64,000 bases of DNA. Origin: Cylindrotheca closterium. Lineage: Eukaryota > Bacillariophyta > Bacillariophyceae > Bacillariales > Bacillariaceae. The stretch is taken from contig CAKOGP040002225.1 in NCBI GenBank assembly GCA_933822405.4, positions 54,301 through 118,300 on the forward strand, given 5' to 3'. A model generated the notes under the pieces. That model was not told where the DNA came from, did no database searches, and worked only from the letters and a program-made list of their open reading frames with translations. The translations under genes and the position numbers were made by a program. This document shows positions 38,201 through 46,948 of this stretch, piece by piece (the stretch's first letter is position 1; each line of letters begins with the position of its first letter).

Positions 38201-40734
38201 CCCGGACGACGTCTATCTTCTTGTGACTTGACGGTATTTTCGTAGTGATCCAGGGCCAAGGCCAGAGCTTCGAGCCATTCTCCGCCTTGTTCCAAGCCAG
38301 ATATTCTTCTTCTGGCTCCCACAATGGACACGGCCTTTAATTCATCTTGACAGAGTAGCAACAGTCGATCATCGCAGGATCTCACAGAATTTTGAAAGGT
38401 GGTACAAAAGTTATTTGCAGACTCGGGGCCTGCATCTTGCTGTTGTTGTTGATCCTGGTCTTGATTGACCTTGCGAGACAAGGAAAACTCGGCATAGACC
38501 AACTTGAGTCCCGACAAGTCCAGGCGTTCCAGCAATGTCATCATGACGGTATCAATGACATTAAATTCATTGTGCACTGTCAAGTATACAAGAGATCGAT
38601 CATTGAGCCATTCTAGGGCTACCACTGGGGCATCCGCGTCAAACTCATCATGGACTCCAAAGGCTGGCCATTGAGTTCCCAAATCTTCCCCCGGTGGTGT
38701 ATCTGGAAAGTGCGCCCTCAGTAGTTGTAGACAGCATCCCCAGGCTCGTGCCAAAATGGGATTAATCACGTGCCCCCCTCCCGACACCAAGGCCCATCCC
38801 CACGACAAGCATGGCAAATACACTTGATTGGTATCCGTAATTTGTGGAATATCTTCTTGATCCAGTTCTGCGGCAGCCACCGCCGCTGCCTTCATACTAG
38901 CTTCCATGCGTTCGGGTGGTGGTTTGGGCCATCGATGAAGGACGTGGACCTTGGGTTCGACCGCCACGGCAAAGGAAGACCGTTCACTCGACAAGGCAAT
39001 GAGTACGATGGAGGAGAACAATTCAGGAATCTTTTGTTTTTGTTGTTGCATCTTGGCCGTGGAAGACAATCGTGATTTGGCCATGGCAAAGGGTTCCATG
39101 ACATTCATGGCCAAGATTTGCCCCGCCGTTCCATCCAGCAGACATTCCGTCTCCACCGAATAGGAATTCCACAAGAGGGTCTTGGCAAAAGAGACTTTGT
39201 TGACTAGTCCACCGGCATCAACCGTGACAATTTTCAAATTGGTCAAGAATCGTACCGACGTCATGGGCGAAGGATTGGCCGACTCAATGATACTCTTGAG
39301 TGCCACACCTTTAATGGTATCCCATAATACAATGTATCCGGACGTGTATCCCGCAATTAGGAATTCTCCTTGATCTAGAGACAAGTCAATGGAGGTGACC
39401 GATCCCGCTAGTTTGGCGTTGAATTGTTCCGTTTGATGCAATCCCAATTTTTGACGGAGGGATTCAAACAAATCAAACGCGAGAATGATGCCCGTTTGGA
39501 GTCCAATAGCGATAAAGCGTGCATTGACCGCCAAGGCAGTAGGAAGTGCCAATTGTTTGTACTTGGTTCGTTTGGCGACACTGGTACTAAAGTCAGATAA
39601 GGTTTGTGACAAGACGCGCATGGCCTTATTTTCCACCGTCCCCGAAAAGTTGATCCGGGGTTGTTTCAATTTGGATTTGGTGGATGCCGCAACTTGTTCT
39701 TTTGGCGCCAATTGTTGTCGTTTGCGTCGTTGCTGCTGCATTTTGGTGTTAAGTTCAATCTTTGGTTTGAGGCGGCGCTTGACTTGGAGCGGCGAAACAA
39801 TGTCTCGGTGACCAGCCCGAAAGAGTTTCTTTTCATAATTTTGAGCATATTTCAAGGAAGCTTCGGTAAAGAGTTTGTTTTCTTTTTGGATGGGTTGTTT
39901 TTGTTTTTGTTGTTGTTGATTTTGATTTTGATATTGTTGCATGGATGGTGACTTTTGGTTGTGATCCGATGACATCATGGATTCTTCTGATTGGGTAGCG
40001 GTAATAAAGGAATCGATTCCATAGCCATAGGATTCCTTTTGTTCCAACTGTTGAAGGGCCCTGTTGTTTTTGGAGGATGCTGCAGGATCCAATATGAGAG
40101 CATCTTCGTCTTCATCTTGTTGCAAAAGCATGTTAACATGTTTATTGGACGGATGATGATGATGATGCATATTGCTGGCGGCACTTCCTGTGGTAGAAGG
40201 ATAATAGTCGGAGAGTGAGGTAACCACATCTGTATCATCATCATCCTCGTCATCCTCTCCCAAGATGGCTTGCAGAACATCCCAATCTTCCGGATTACTG
40301 GCCGTGGAAGTATAATTATAATGCGATGAGGAATGGACGGACGTTGTCGACGATTTGGGTGCTTGATAACTGCTGTAAAAGGATCCATTCATTATATGAT
40401 CGTCGTCATCATCATCATCGTCGTCATCATCGTCGTCGTCTTCTCTCAGAATTTGTTCCAAATCCACTCGGGAAGGCGTTGGCATTCCCGTCGCACTCAA
40501 TGGACTCAGTGCGTTACTTTGAGTTTGTGGTCCGGTAGAATAATTATTCTTGGAACTATTACTACTATTACGAGGCGGTGTCATTGCTCTTGCCGCCGCC
40601 GCCGTATTGTTAAGACGTCGAGCAGGAGAAGGAGGTGGGATATTCAATCCCATGTTGGGCAATTGATAAACTTCGGCATCTCCATCTTCGTCGGACGAGG
40701 AGTCGGTCGCGTCTAAAATTGCTTGCAAATCCAT
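35254..40734 (-). CDS. VPS8: VPS8-like endosomal tethering protein (CORVET subunit)
   Basis: 1826 residues, single exon. The ATG at 40734-40732 (MDLQAILDATDSSSDED) is chosen because the open frame upstream begins at a TTG. The N-terminal 350 residues are disordered and acidic, with a run of Asp at about 98-113 and several Gln/His tracts. A WD40-like beta-propeller follows (FIAIGLQTGIILAFDLFESL, FLIAGYTSGYIVLWDTIKG). Then comes the VPS8 core segment WGWALVSGGGHVINPILARA, a conserved hallmark, and about 1000 residues of alpha-solenoid. VPS8 is a subunit of CORVET, the Rab5-effector tether for early endosomes. The RING-H2 finger that ends yeast and animal VPS8 is not visible; the protein stops at AEHRGRLMSFMY with no Cys/His cluster. 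Confidence 0.85.
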   Translation of the reverse strand: MDLQAILDATDSSSDEDGDAEVYQLPNMGLNIPPPSPARRLNNTAAAARAMTPPRNSSNSSKNNYSTGPQTQSNALSPLSATGMPTPSRVDLEQILREDDDDDDDDDDDDDDHIMNGSFYSSYQAPKSSTTSVHSSSHYNYTSTASNPEDWDVLQAILGEDDEDDDDTDVVTSLSDYYPSTTGSAASNMHHHHHPSNKHVNMLLQQDEDEDALILDPAASSKNNRALQQLEQKESYGYGIDSFITATQSEESMMSSDHNQKSPSMQQYQNQNQQQQKQKQPIQKENKLFTEASLKYAQNYEKKLFRAGHRDIVSPLQVKRRLKPKIELNTKMQQQRRKRQQLAPKEQVAASTKSKLKQPRINFSGTVENKAMRVLSQTLSDFSTSVAKRTKYKQLALPTALAVNARFIAIGLQTGIILAFDLFESLRQKLGLHQTEQFNAKLAGSVTSIDLSLDQGEFLIAGYTSGYIVLWDTIKGVALKSIIESANPSPMTSVRFLTNLKIVTVDAGGLVNKVSFAKTLLWNSYSVETECLLDGTAGQILAMNVMEPFAMAKSRLSSTAKMQQQKQKIPELFSSIVLIALSSERSSFAVAVEPKVHVLHRWPKPPPERMEASMKAAAVAAAELDQEDIPQITDTNQVYLPCLSWGWALVSGGGHVINPILARAWGCCLQLLRAHFPDTPPGEDLGTQWPAFGVHDEFDADAPVVALEWLNDRSLVYLTVHNEFNVIDTVMMTLLERLDLSGLKLVYAEFSLSRKVNQDQDQQQQQDAGPESANNFCTTFQNSVRSCDDRLLLLCQDELKAVSIVGARRRISGLEQGGEWLEALALALDHYENTVKSQEDRRRPGAGMKDLTNHAHYGHGAKSEDEEWIAKLLVRYLNIAVDNAPDTNSTDLPPEFLQSQLELAQSHFQMLAGVCVEFCVTTKRLDLLFGPIFSRFASAGFLSTFLDVLEPYILNDKLDYIAPEAMAHFVEHCKATNGITTVERCLLHMDVTIMDFDSILGLLKVNEMYSALFYIFNKGLNDYTTPLEVLSERIFDAADTVSMSLERRPDGVPQNDFERYGYKALLYIQTCFRGRYFPQGTDMPDDLVHTVRPQLLELLVQKHYVHRHSRRRKELIGQRAMNYPYAHVLLLVDHEALFDTMSIAMDAPDSEFGRMETDSMGDWEEEEAAARRKRSTERQDIIRMFMSLLIPESSESISHQSDLFRSKPVVDSFLDFLADYLVKGVVSANQAVTFMILKRMAERYQSSKNSNEQQASQSRILKLLTALPRTAYDAEEVLELMQGAGIHRAALLMHQEGASYWEGSRDLEKRAKHFRAAIDCYLGDADINFRNGVFAYVKKECSAAPDADDEEGNSTIEDDQPITMRESLSSKLTDLVNLDALLTAELVGELFVDDIDRVIATLNTEETRFKFLQAIISGELDKMDSVSGAVLNSHLTMDHHHLYLALMTRLHPESVYEYLSSHDNYRPEDCLKLCQKHEIADASAYLLERMGNVSSALQLILQTLESRMMNLKRTIRGMGTEAINLFNARNSSKRWRKSETPMPASYKKQEKEIDGVKRILVVALDVCERNSGNFSNRTEHGSQLWFNVLDRLINAKGFLRLSKEQPGHAKVMAGVLSELLRMTMQRMVSSVPLPDLVRKVTSDHSGSRLGELREMIESLLETYGLELKVFNRSANIFKYDSQQMLKMNRDIRVEGSNVRKIMNITLNNENRNNQTVETISGQDNVLQLVERGNAVVLENSFRSRSQQKTGPGLGNALSRLRSRRSTASQSSAALRESVATGLNYMTVEDVAHSKGAYDPDAMYFDDRMAGVLGDAEHRGRLMSFMY

Positions 40735-41196
40735 TTTGTATTTGATTTGGTTTGGTTTGGTTTGATTTGATTTGATTCGGGATGTTTGATGTTTGTTGGC
40801 GGAAGAAGCTTGTATAGCGGTGATAGGCAGGAGCAGCTTTTTATTGCAGATTTCAATTTCAATGCGGTCAAAGGTCAATCAATCCAGTAATATAGCTGGG
40901 TGCAGGAACAATAACAGCTCTCCCAAGGATATGATCTTACTAGTATTCTGCTGTTGGCATATTATTAATATTCAGAATGTTTTTTTTTCGTTGCCTTTTC
41001 ATTTTCAAAGTCGTGGGAAGGGCGGGCGGGCTCTCCAAAATCGACTCAACCGACTAGATTTTCATCATTGTACTGTCCGTACAGTGTACCAAGGAAAGGA
41101 GGAGAAGATAGTTCCAAAAGTGTCATCATACACTACAGATAGGATGCTATAGCTACATTCTTCGACTCAATCATATATCACTTGCTTGTTATTTTA
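40735..41196. other. VPS8 promoter/leader and 3' flank of the oxygenase-like gene
   Basis: Contains the pentanucleotide run listed next. The rest shows no gene; the short frame 40793-41152 has no recognisable content. Confidence 0.5.
40741..40775. repeat. (TTTGR)7 pentanucleotide run in the VPS8 leader
   Basis: Seven TTTGG or TTTGA units lie directly upstream of the VPS8 start codon (CAAAY repeats on the transcribed strand). Confidence 0.85.
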
Positions 41197-42708
41197 CTAA
41201 GAAAAAGAAAAGATAGCCGACATGACAGTACCCAGCAAAAGGGAGGTTCCGAGGAGAAGAGTGCTGGTGGAAGAATCAGCAACGTCAACGGTGGTGGAAT
41301 TTCCAGTATGGTTCTTGTTTTCGTCTCCACCATGATCCGTGGTGTTGTCACTGTCACTGTCATCCGTCACAGTGGTCCAGTTGACAGCATCAGGACTGGC
41401 ACATCCCAATTTGAATTGCATATCGTGCGTGTACGGCCACAAGTACCCTTCGTCATTCATACAGGCCAGAGTCTTGTTTTGCTCCTCACAGATCTGGTCA
41501 CTCACACCATAATCTGTCAAATTCATGCATCGGTGCCAGCAATAGGCGGCAAGACCTTCCTCACAAGTAGTATCCTGTAGTTCTCGAGCCACTAGATTGT
41601 GAGAGCAACCAATCGAAGAAGTATCCTCCGCAATCATGTCCTGGCGAATCTCTCCAAAGGTCATGCTTGGATGGGTTGGATGTTTGGCATTGGGCGGTGG
41701 CAAGACCATGCGTCCGTACCAAACACGCGGTAAATCCTCGGTGGTGGTAGAAGGCATTTGCAAGGCATGTGGAAGAGCCCGCAGCAGGGGCTTGTTGTTT
41801 TCCTCCTCCTCCAATAAGGCACCATTGACGTATTGATTGACACCATCTCCCATCAAAAAGACCAAATCGTCCGTGTGGTCAAAGTCCACCATTTCGGTAG
41901 AACCATCCTTGAGCTGGACATGAAAGCCCTCGGTAGGTTCCCCGTCGATTAGACCAGGAGTAAAGGCAAGGACAAGACCTTGATCGGTATGCCACTCAAT
42001 GGTTTCTTCTTCTTCTTGAGTATCATTCTTCTTCTCATTATCCTTGTAGTAACAATGAAAATGTTCCAATTGTTCGCCCTGACCAAAAATGTTGCGAAGG
42101 TTGTAGACTTGACCACCTTGGCCATCATCATTATTATTATTCTTATTATCATCATCCTCTCTTAGCAAAGTCTTGGAAGCATCCAAATCGAGAGCAATGG
42201 CAAGTTCATTGGCAAAGGTATCCATGACATGACCCACTGTCTCGCGAAAGGATTGACTGACTGCTTGGAACTCTTGGCAATAATAATAATGATTCTTGGA
42301 AGAAGAAGAAGAAGAATGATCATCATCATTATCATCATGGGCCGCTTGTGGTACTAAAAGAGACGAAGAGGCAGATGTCCCAACATTGTGAGTGGCCATG
42401 GTACGGCGACGAGTGCCATCTCCAAAGGTATGCTCCACAATAGTAGTAGTAGAAGCAGTAGTAGTACTTTGATCATCGTTGGACGCCTCGTCCATGCACT
42501 TTGGCAATAGCTTCAAGGTTTCCATCTTGTTACTCTGAAAGGAAGGAATGTGAGTAATGGAAATCATGCCCACCTCGGTGAGTGCCTGACGCAAGACATC
42601 TTCGGCCGTTCCATTTTCCAACGCCTCGTAGGATATCCGAACAGGACTATACGCGGCAGCCTGTGCCAAAGTGGCCAGGATGGCAATGCAAGATGTACTA
42701 AACTTCAT
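41197..42708 (-). CDS. Secreted 2OG-Fe(II)/isopenicillin-N-synthase-fold protein, probably GPI- or tail-anchored
   Basis: 503 residues, single exon, ATG at 42708-42706. Residues 1-18 form a signal peptide (CIAILATLAQAAA). The oxygenase fold is recognised by EWHTDQGLVLAF (H240, D242), FHVQLKDGS, LVFLMGDGVNQYVNG and RALPHALQM (H314), which reproduce the HxD...H iron triad and strand order of the isopenicillin N synthase family. The usual RxS 2-oxoglutarate motif is absent, although R328 (PRVWYG) may substitute. A Cys-rich module follows (about 365-440, AAYCWHRCMNLTDYG and further Cys), then an Asn/Ser/Thr-rich stretch with N-glycosylation sequons and a hydrophobic C-terminus (STLLLGTSLLLGTVMSAIF) like a GPI-attachment signal. 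Low-complexity Asp/Asn inserts are probably loops. It is the head-to-head paralogue of the oxygenase-Ctr fusion at 43335. Confidence 0.75.
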   Translation of the reverse strand: MKFSTSCIAILATLAQAAAYSPVRISYEALENGTAEDVLRQALTEVGMISITHIPSFQSNKMETLKLLPKCMDEASNDDQSTTTASTTTIVEHTFGDGTRRRTMATHNVGTSASSSLLVPQAAHDDNDDDHSSSSSSKNHYYYCQEFQAVSQSFRETVGHVMDTFANELAIALDLDASKTLLREDDDNKNNNNDDGQGGQVYNLRNIFGQGEQLEHFHCYYKDNEKKNDTQEEEETIEWHTDQGLVLAFTPGLIDGEPTEGFHVQLKDGSTEMVDFDHTDDLVFLMGDGVNQYVNGALLEEEENNKPLLRALPHALQMPSTTTEDLPRVWYGRMVLPPPNAKHPTHPSMTFGEIRQDMIAEDTSSIGCSHNLVARELQDTTCEEGLAAYCWHRCMNLTDYGVSDQICEEQNKTLACMNDEGYLWPYTHDMQFKLGCASPDAVNWTTVTDDSDSDNTTDHGGDENKNHTGNSTTVDVADSSTSTLLLGTSLLLGTVMSAIFSFS

Positions 42709-42810
42709 CAAGCTGTTTGTCTGTATGGATGATGCGATGAACAAGAAAACGGTTCAGTAGTACTTTCATAAAAATATCCAAGAGGCAAATCTTTGTGTGT
42801 TGAACTTTAG

Positions 42811-42859
42811 AAAACAGCCTGATTTCGGATTTCGGGAAAACGAATCTTGTGTTTTTCTG
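42811..42859. repeat. Copy 1 of the divergent-promoter direct repeat
   Basis: Starts AAAACAGCCTGATTTCGGA and ends CTTGTGTTTTTCTG; 13 bases longer in the middle than copy 2. Confidence 0.7.
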
Positions 42860-42971
42860 ATGAAGATGAGCTACCGTCTTTACCTTCTTGACGCTGCAAT
42901 GCGAAAGATATTATGAGGTGTGGACGACAACAAGATGTATAAAATGAGCCGATCACTCAAATCTTTCAGCA

Positions 42972-43008
42972 GAAACAGCCTCATTTCGGAATCAGGTTGT
43001 GTTTCTGA
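42972..43008. repeat. Copy 2 of the divergent-promoter direct repeat
   Basis: Starts GAAACAGCCTCATTTCGGA and ends GTTGTGTTTCTGA; the same order and orientation as copy 1. Confidence 0.7.
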
Positions 43009-43334
43009 AAAAAATCTGTGACGCTAGTTTACTTATTGCCAACGGAGGAATCGATTGACACGATCTAATTGGATTGGACAACGGTATTTTTTGGCCTGCT
43101 TGAGCTGGTAGCGTGTTGAGAAATCCGAACCTTGCTTGGGCCGAGATAATAAAAGATCTCGAGCGACTCACTTGTAACTCGTGCCAGTTTGCGCACAGAA
43201 ACTAGGCTATTGGTGGTTGGACACTTCTCTAGGATAAAAGTCTCAAGCATTCACACATTGTTTCTGACTTCAATATACCGGTGCGAGGATCTTCTTTTCT
43301 TTCACAATATTGAATAGTCAATGCTAAAAAGAAG

Positions 43335-45621
43335 ATGCAGTCCTTCAATGTCCTCACTATACTATTAAACTTATTTACACTGGTAGCCAGTAGTCAAGCA
43401 CAAGAAACTGCTGCAACTGCCATTCATTCAAGACAACATGTAGTTCCGACCTTTTCCTTGGATGAAATCCAACTGGGACATCGGCTGCCCGAATTGTCAG
43501 AGGTCTTAAGAACAACTGGACTGTTTGCAGTCAAGGTGTCTCCTCAGTCATCTCCAAGTCGACTAGAAGCCATGAATGGATTGTGTCAATGTTTGAATGA
43601 TAATCATAATGATCACAACCATGATTTTCACAATGATCATCATCGGCAGCAGCAGCAGCAGCAGCAGTTGGAATCCATTTTGCTCCCAGATGGTCATACC
43701 CAACGCACGACCATTGCCACGGCCACGATTGGTCAAGATCCACTTCCACTGGACGATAATGGTAATGATATCCAGCTACTCTGTGGGTCCAACACTGTAA
43801 ACGCCATGGAAACGGTCCGCGATGAAGTGGCTGTAGTTTCCAAGGCGGTGGTCCAATCTATGGATCGACTATTGTTGGGAGATGTCGTTCATGGTGGTGG
43901 TGGTGGTGCGTATGACAAACGAAATGAGGGTCCACTTTTGGAAACCAAATATGGATCTTCGTATCGTACCATGGCATCCATTGTGCATTCGGCCAATCAT
44001 TTGGAACACTTTCATCATTATCAACAGAAGAAGAAGAAGAACAACAACAAGACAAGAACAGAACCCTCCTTCAAGACTGTGGAATGGCACACTGACGCTG
44101 GTCTCTTTCTAACATTTTTGCCAGCCCACGACTGTGAAAGTGGCGGAACCAATCAAGATGATTCCTTTTGGGTCCAACTTGCCGATGGTGAACAAGCTCA
44201 AGCCTATTTTGAACCTGGTTCGGTGGCCGTCATGATGGGTGCTGGTGCGGAACACTGGCTACATCAGTCGATCTCTCCAATCTTGAGAGCGACGCGTCAT
44301 GCCGTCAAGATGACCAAAAATACCAGTCGAGTTTGGTATGGAATGAGTAAGTCCAATACAAATACAAATGCTACAATAATACGGTATTGTTGTTGTTGTT
44401 ACTGTTGTGTGCACCTATTACCCTACTGTCTTTCTAATAATCTGTGTCCTATTGTTCTTCTTTTTCTTTCCAACAGTGCACCTCGTGCCCGAAGATTCCA
44501 TTATTCAAGAATCTCCCCAACGCACCTTTGGGGATATGAAGCAAAACCTAAAGGTATCCTCTTCCCAGCAACAAGGACAAGGAGCCATGGATGAGGAAAC
44601 CGTGGCCATTGGATGCGGTCCTTCCACGGACGATGATGCTGCGTTCCCATTGTATACTGCTGCTTCCTCTTCCAGCAGCAGGAGACGCCGCCGATTGCAA
44701 CACGTTCAAGATGCCAGCGCCTGCAACAATGTGACCAATTTCTTTTGTTGGACCCAATGCCTCGAGATTCCCAATTACGAACAAGCCGAATCGTACGTCA
44801 ATGAAGGCAATTCGCTGTATTGTTTGGATCCTGGAATCCTGGCCAAAAGTGGAAATCAAGTACCCAAGGCCGTGGAACCATGCATCGGCAAGGTCCACAA
44901 TTCCAATTGTCAAGGCATTTGGCACAAGACTTCACCGTCCGTTGAAGGTTGGCCGGTTGAATACAATTCGACTAGTCAAGTGGAAGAAAAATATTGCTAT
45001 GGAGGAACTTCCATGTACATGGATGGCTTTCATTGGATCCATGATACGACCTGTGTGATTTATCTCTTCCCATCGTTCGTCTTGTCGAGTCAGGCACGGT
45101 TCATTGGTGCCTGTTTTGGAACCATCCTCTTTGGAATGATGGTGGAAGCCATCATCTTTCGACGACGCAAATCGATTGTGAATTTTGAACCAGGAATGTC
45201 ACGACTTTTGGCATCGGCAGGATTTTATGCGCTGCAATTGACCATGGGGTATTTGGTCATGTTGATTGTCATGACGTATTCCATTCCACTTTTCCTTTGT
45301 TGCATTAGTGGTTTGGTACTCGGTCATGTGGTATTCAATGCAAGAGACGCTTTGTTCAACAGAGCAGCGAAATCGGCTATTGCTGGAGGAGTGCAAGATG
45401 AAACAATTGACAATGTCCAAGAGGGAGGCTGTGGTTGCCACGAAGAAAAGCAGAGCTTTAGCGCAACTAGTACAGAAGGTACGCAGCAAGAAGCAACAGC
45501 ACAGTCCTGCTGTAGCAGTAACAATACCAAGATTGAGAATAAGCCCGCCGTCCAAGACCGAACCCATGGGGTACCAGAGGGCAGTACTCCTTGTTGCCAA
45601 AATTCGCTGGACGTATGCTGA
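43335..45621 (+). CDS. Fusion of an isopenicillin-N-synthase-fold oxygenase domain to a Ctr copper transporter
   Basis: Two exons, 43335-44346 and 44477-45621. The intron 44347-44476 starts GTAAGT, ends ACAG and is in phase 1, giving 718 residues. Signal peptide 1-22. A His/Asn/Asp-rich loop (90-103) precedes a Gln run. The oxygenase fold has WHTDAGLFLTF (H252, D254), FWVQLADGE and RATRHAVKM (H322), with SRVWYGM as in the paralogue. A Cys-rich module (NFFCWTQCLEIPN) follows. From about residue 510 the Ctr domain begins: GTSMYMDGFHW (MxM at 517-519), TM1 about 545-564, TM2 with MLIVM (M599, M603, the Cu(I)-coordinating MxxxM), and TM3 with GLVLG (GxxxG, 616-620). The cytosolic tail is Cys-rich (GGCGCHE, SCCSS, PCCQN, DVC), as expected for handing Cu(I) to chaperones. 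Copper uptake is well supported by family; the role of the oxygenase domain is unknown. Confidence 0.85.
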
Positions 45622-45943
45622 GAATGCCATTTTAAAAAAGTTGAGTTTTACTGGCAGTTTGAAACGCTTCAAACAAGATTGTAACCCGTATTATATTAAT
45701 AAGTAATGAACATAATTTGTTGTTTCACAAATTAGGATGCTGCAGTACAGCGGTACGACATGTGCAGCAATATTATGGAATCGAATGGTACCTGGTACTG
45801 GTAGAAATGAGAAGAAAATCATAAAGTACTCATCTAGTGACCTTTTGATTCCACGTGGAGGACATTTTTTGAATTGCATCAAAACAGAAATTCAAACATG
45901 GCACCATCCGTGCCATTAATTTCATTGTGCCAACAACAGCAAG
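45622..45943. other. Intergenic between the Ctr fusion and the M48 peptidase gene
   Basis: 322 bases, no gene seen. A GGTACCTGGTACTGGTA cluster lies near 45787. Confidence 0.5.
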
Positions 45944-46948
45944 ATGAACGATGCTTCCAGCAATCTTCGACAGCGACAAAGGGCTCAATTTCCATGGGAT
46001 GGACCCTCGAATGAAAGAGAACAACAACGAGGAGGTCGTGGTTCCCGTGCTCGTTCCAATACTCGCAGTCGAACACGAAATAACAATCATCGACCACGAA
46101 CATCACCCAAACAGCAAATCTTGCTGTTACTGGCTTCCATAGCGGGACTTGGAGCCTGGTATTTGACACCATTATCGGAATATGTCATTGAATTTATGCT
46201 TTTACAAGTCCCCATTGAGGCTGACATGGAACTGGGACGCCAAGCCATGCGACAAGAAAAATCCAAGAAAGGACGAGCAGGAGGGTTTCCTCCCACCATT
46301 CATCATCCGCGATGGACTCCAAAATTGCAGTCGATTGGTTGGGATTTGATAGATACTTCCAAAATTCCCAAAACCAAACAATATCAATGGGATTTTGGAG
46401 TGGTCAATGATGACCAAATGGTCAATGCCTTTGCCCTACCTGGTGGTGTCATTCGGGTCACGTCTGGATTGCTCCAGCAATTGCACCTTTCCGATGGCGA
46501 GTTGGCCGCCTTGATTGGTCATGAGATGGGACATGTTCTGCATCGACATTCCCAAGCGCGGATATTGCAACAAGAGGTATTGCAGTACATTTTGAAAGCC
46601 TTGGTGTACCAAGACGACGATCCGCATCAAGAAAGCTTTGGCGAAGCCATTGGAGAACTCATGGTCAAGTCAGCAGATTGGTTGGGCCAGCAATCTTTTT
46701 CTCGTTCCAATGAATATCAAGCAGATGCGGCTAGTTGGGATCTGTTGGTATATTCTTCCAAGTATAATCCACAAGCCTTGCAGTCCCTCTTGAACAAATT
46801 GTGGGAATACCATGGGAAACAGGGAGGGAAGACTTCTTGGGATAGTACTCACCCGGGGACATTGGATCGCATCGGTGCCTTGGATAAAAAATGGGAGTCT
46901 CTTTCGTATCAAGAAAAACGGAAACTAGCTCGGAATACACTGTCATAG
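45944..46948 (+). CDS. M48 family zinc metallopeptidase, OMA1-like
   Basis: 334 residues, single exon. An Arg/Asn-rich N-terminus (about 23-52) is compatible with mitochondrial import and is followed by one membrane helix (LLLLASIAGLGAWYL, 60-74). The catalytic motif is HEMGH at 193-197 (zinc ligands H193 and H197, catalytic E194) and the third ligand is E257 in SNEYQADAASWD. NAFALPGGVIRVTSGLL precedes it, the usual M48 strand-helix. C-terminal STHPGTLDRI is the conserved substrate-side motif. This arrangement resembles OMA1, the stress-activated peptidase of the mitochondrial inner membrane, and bacterial BepA/YcaL. A homologous location is inferred, not shown. Confidence 0.85.
   Translation: MNDASSNLRQRQRAQFPWDGPSNEREQQRGGRGSRARSNTRSRTRNNNHRPRTSPKQQILLLLASIAGLGAWYLTPLSEYVIEFMLLQVPIEADMELGRQAMRQEKSKKGRAGGFPPTIHHPRWTPKLQSIGWDLIDTSKIPKTKQYQWDFGVVNDDQMVNAFALPGGVIRVTSGLLQQLHLSDGELAALIGHEMGHVLHRHSQARILQQEVLQYILKALVYQDDDPHQESFGEAIGELMVKSADWLGQQSFSRSNEYQADAASWDLLVYSSKYNPQALQSLLNKLWEYHGKQGGKTSWDSTHPGTLDRIGALDKKWESLSYQEKRKLARNTLS

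Larger units (their letters stand above)
42709..43334. promoter_or_regulatory. Shared divergent promoter of the two oxygenase-fold genes
   Basis: 626 bases between two outward start codons. It contains a direct repeat: AAACAGCCTGATTTCGGA (from 42812) and AAACAGCCTCATTTCGGA (from 42973), each followed by a TTGTGTTT(TT)CTGA block (to 42859 and to 43008). No gene is seen. A common regulatory element for both genes is a reasonable inference from position. Confidence 0.45.

Noticed and set aside
44347..44476. Separate plus-strand gene starting within this intron (frame from 44407)
   Set aside because: That frame begins in an intron between good GT-AG sites; joining the exons restores the RVWYGM segment shared with the paralogue.
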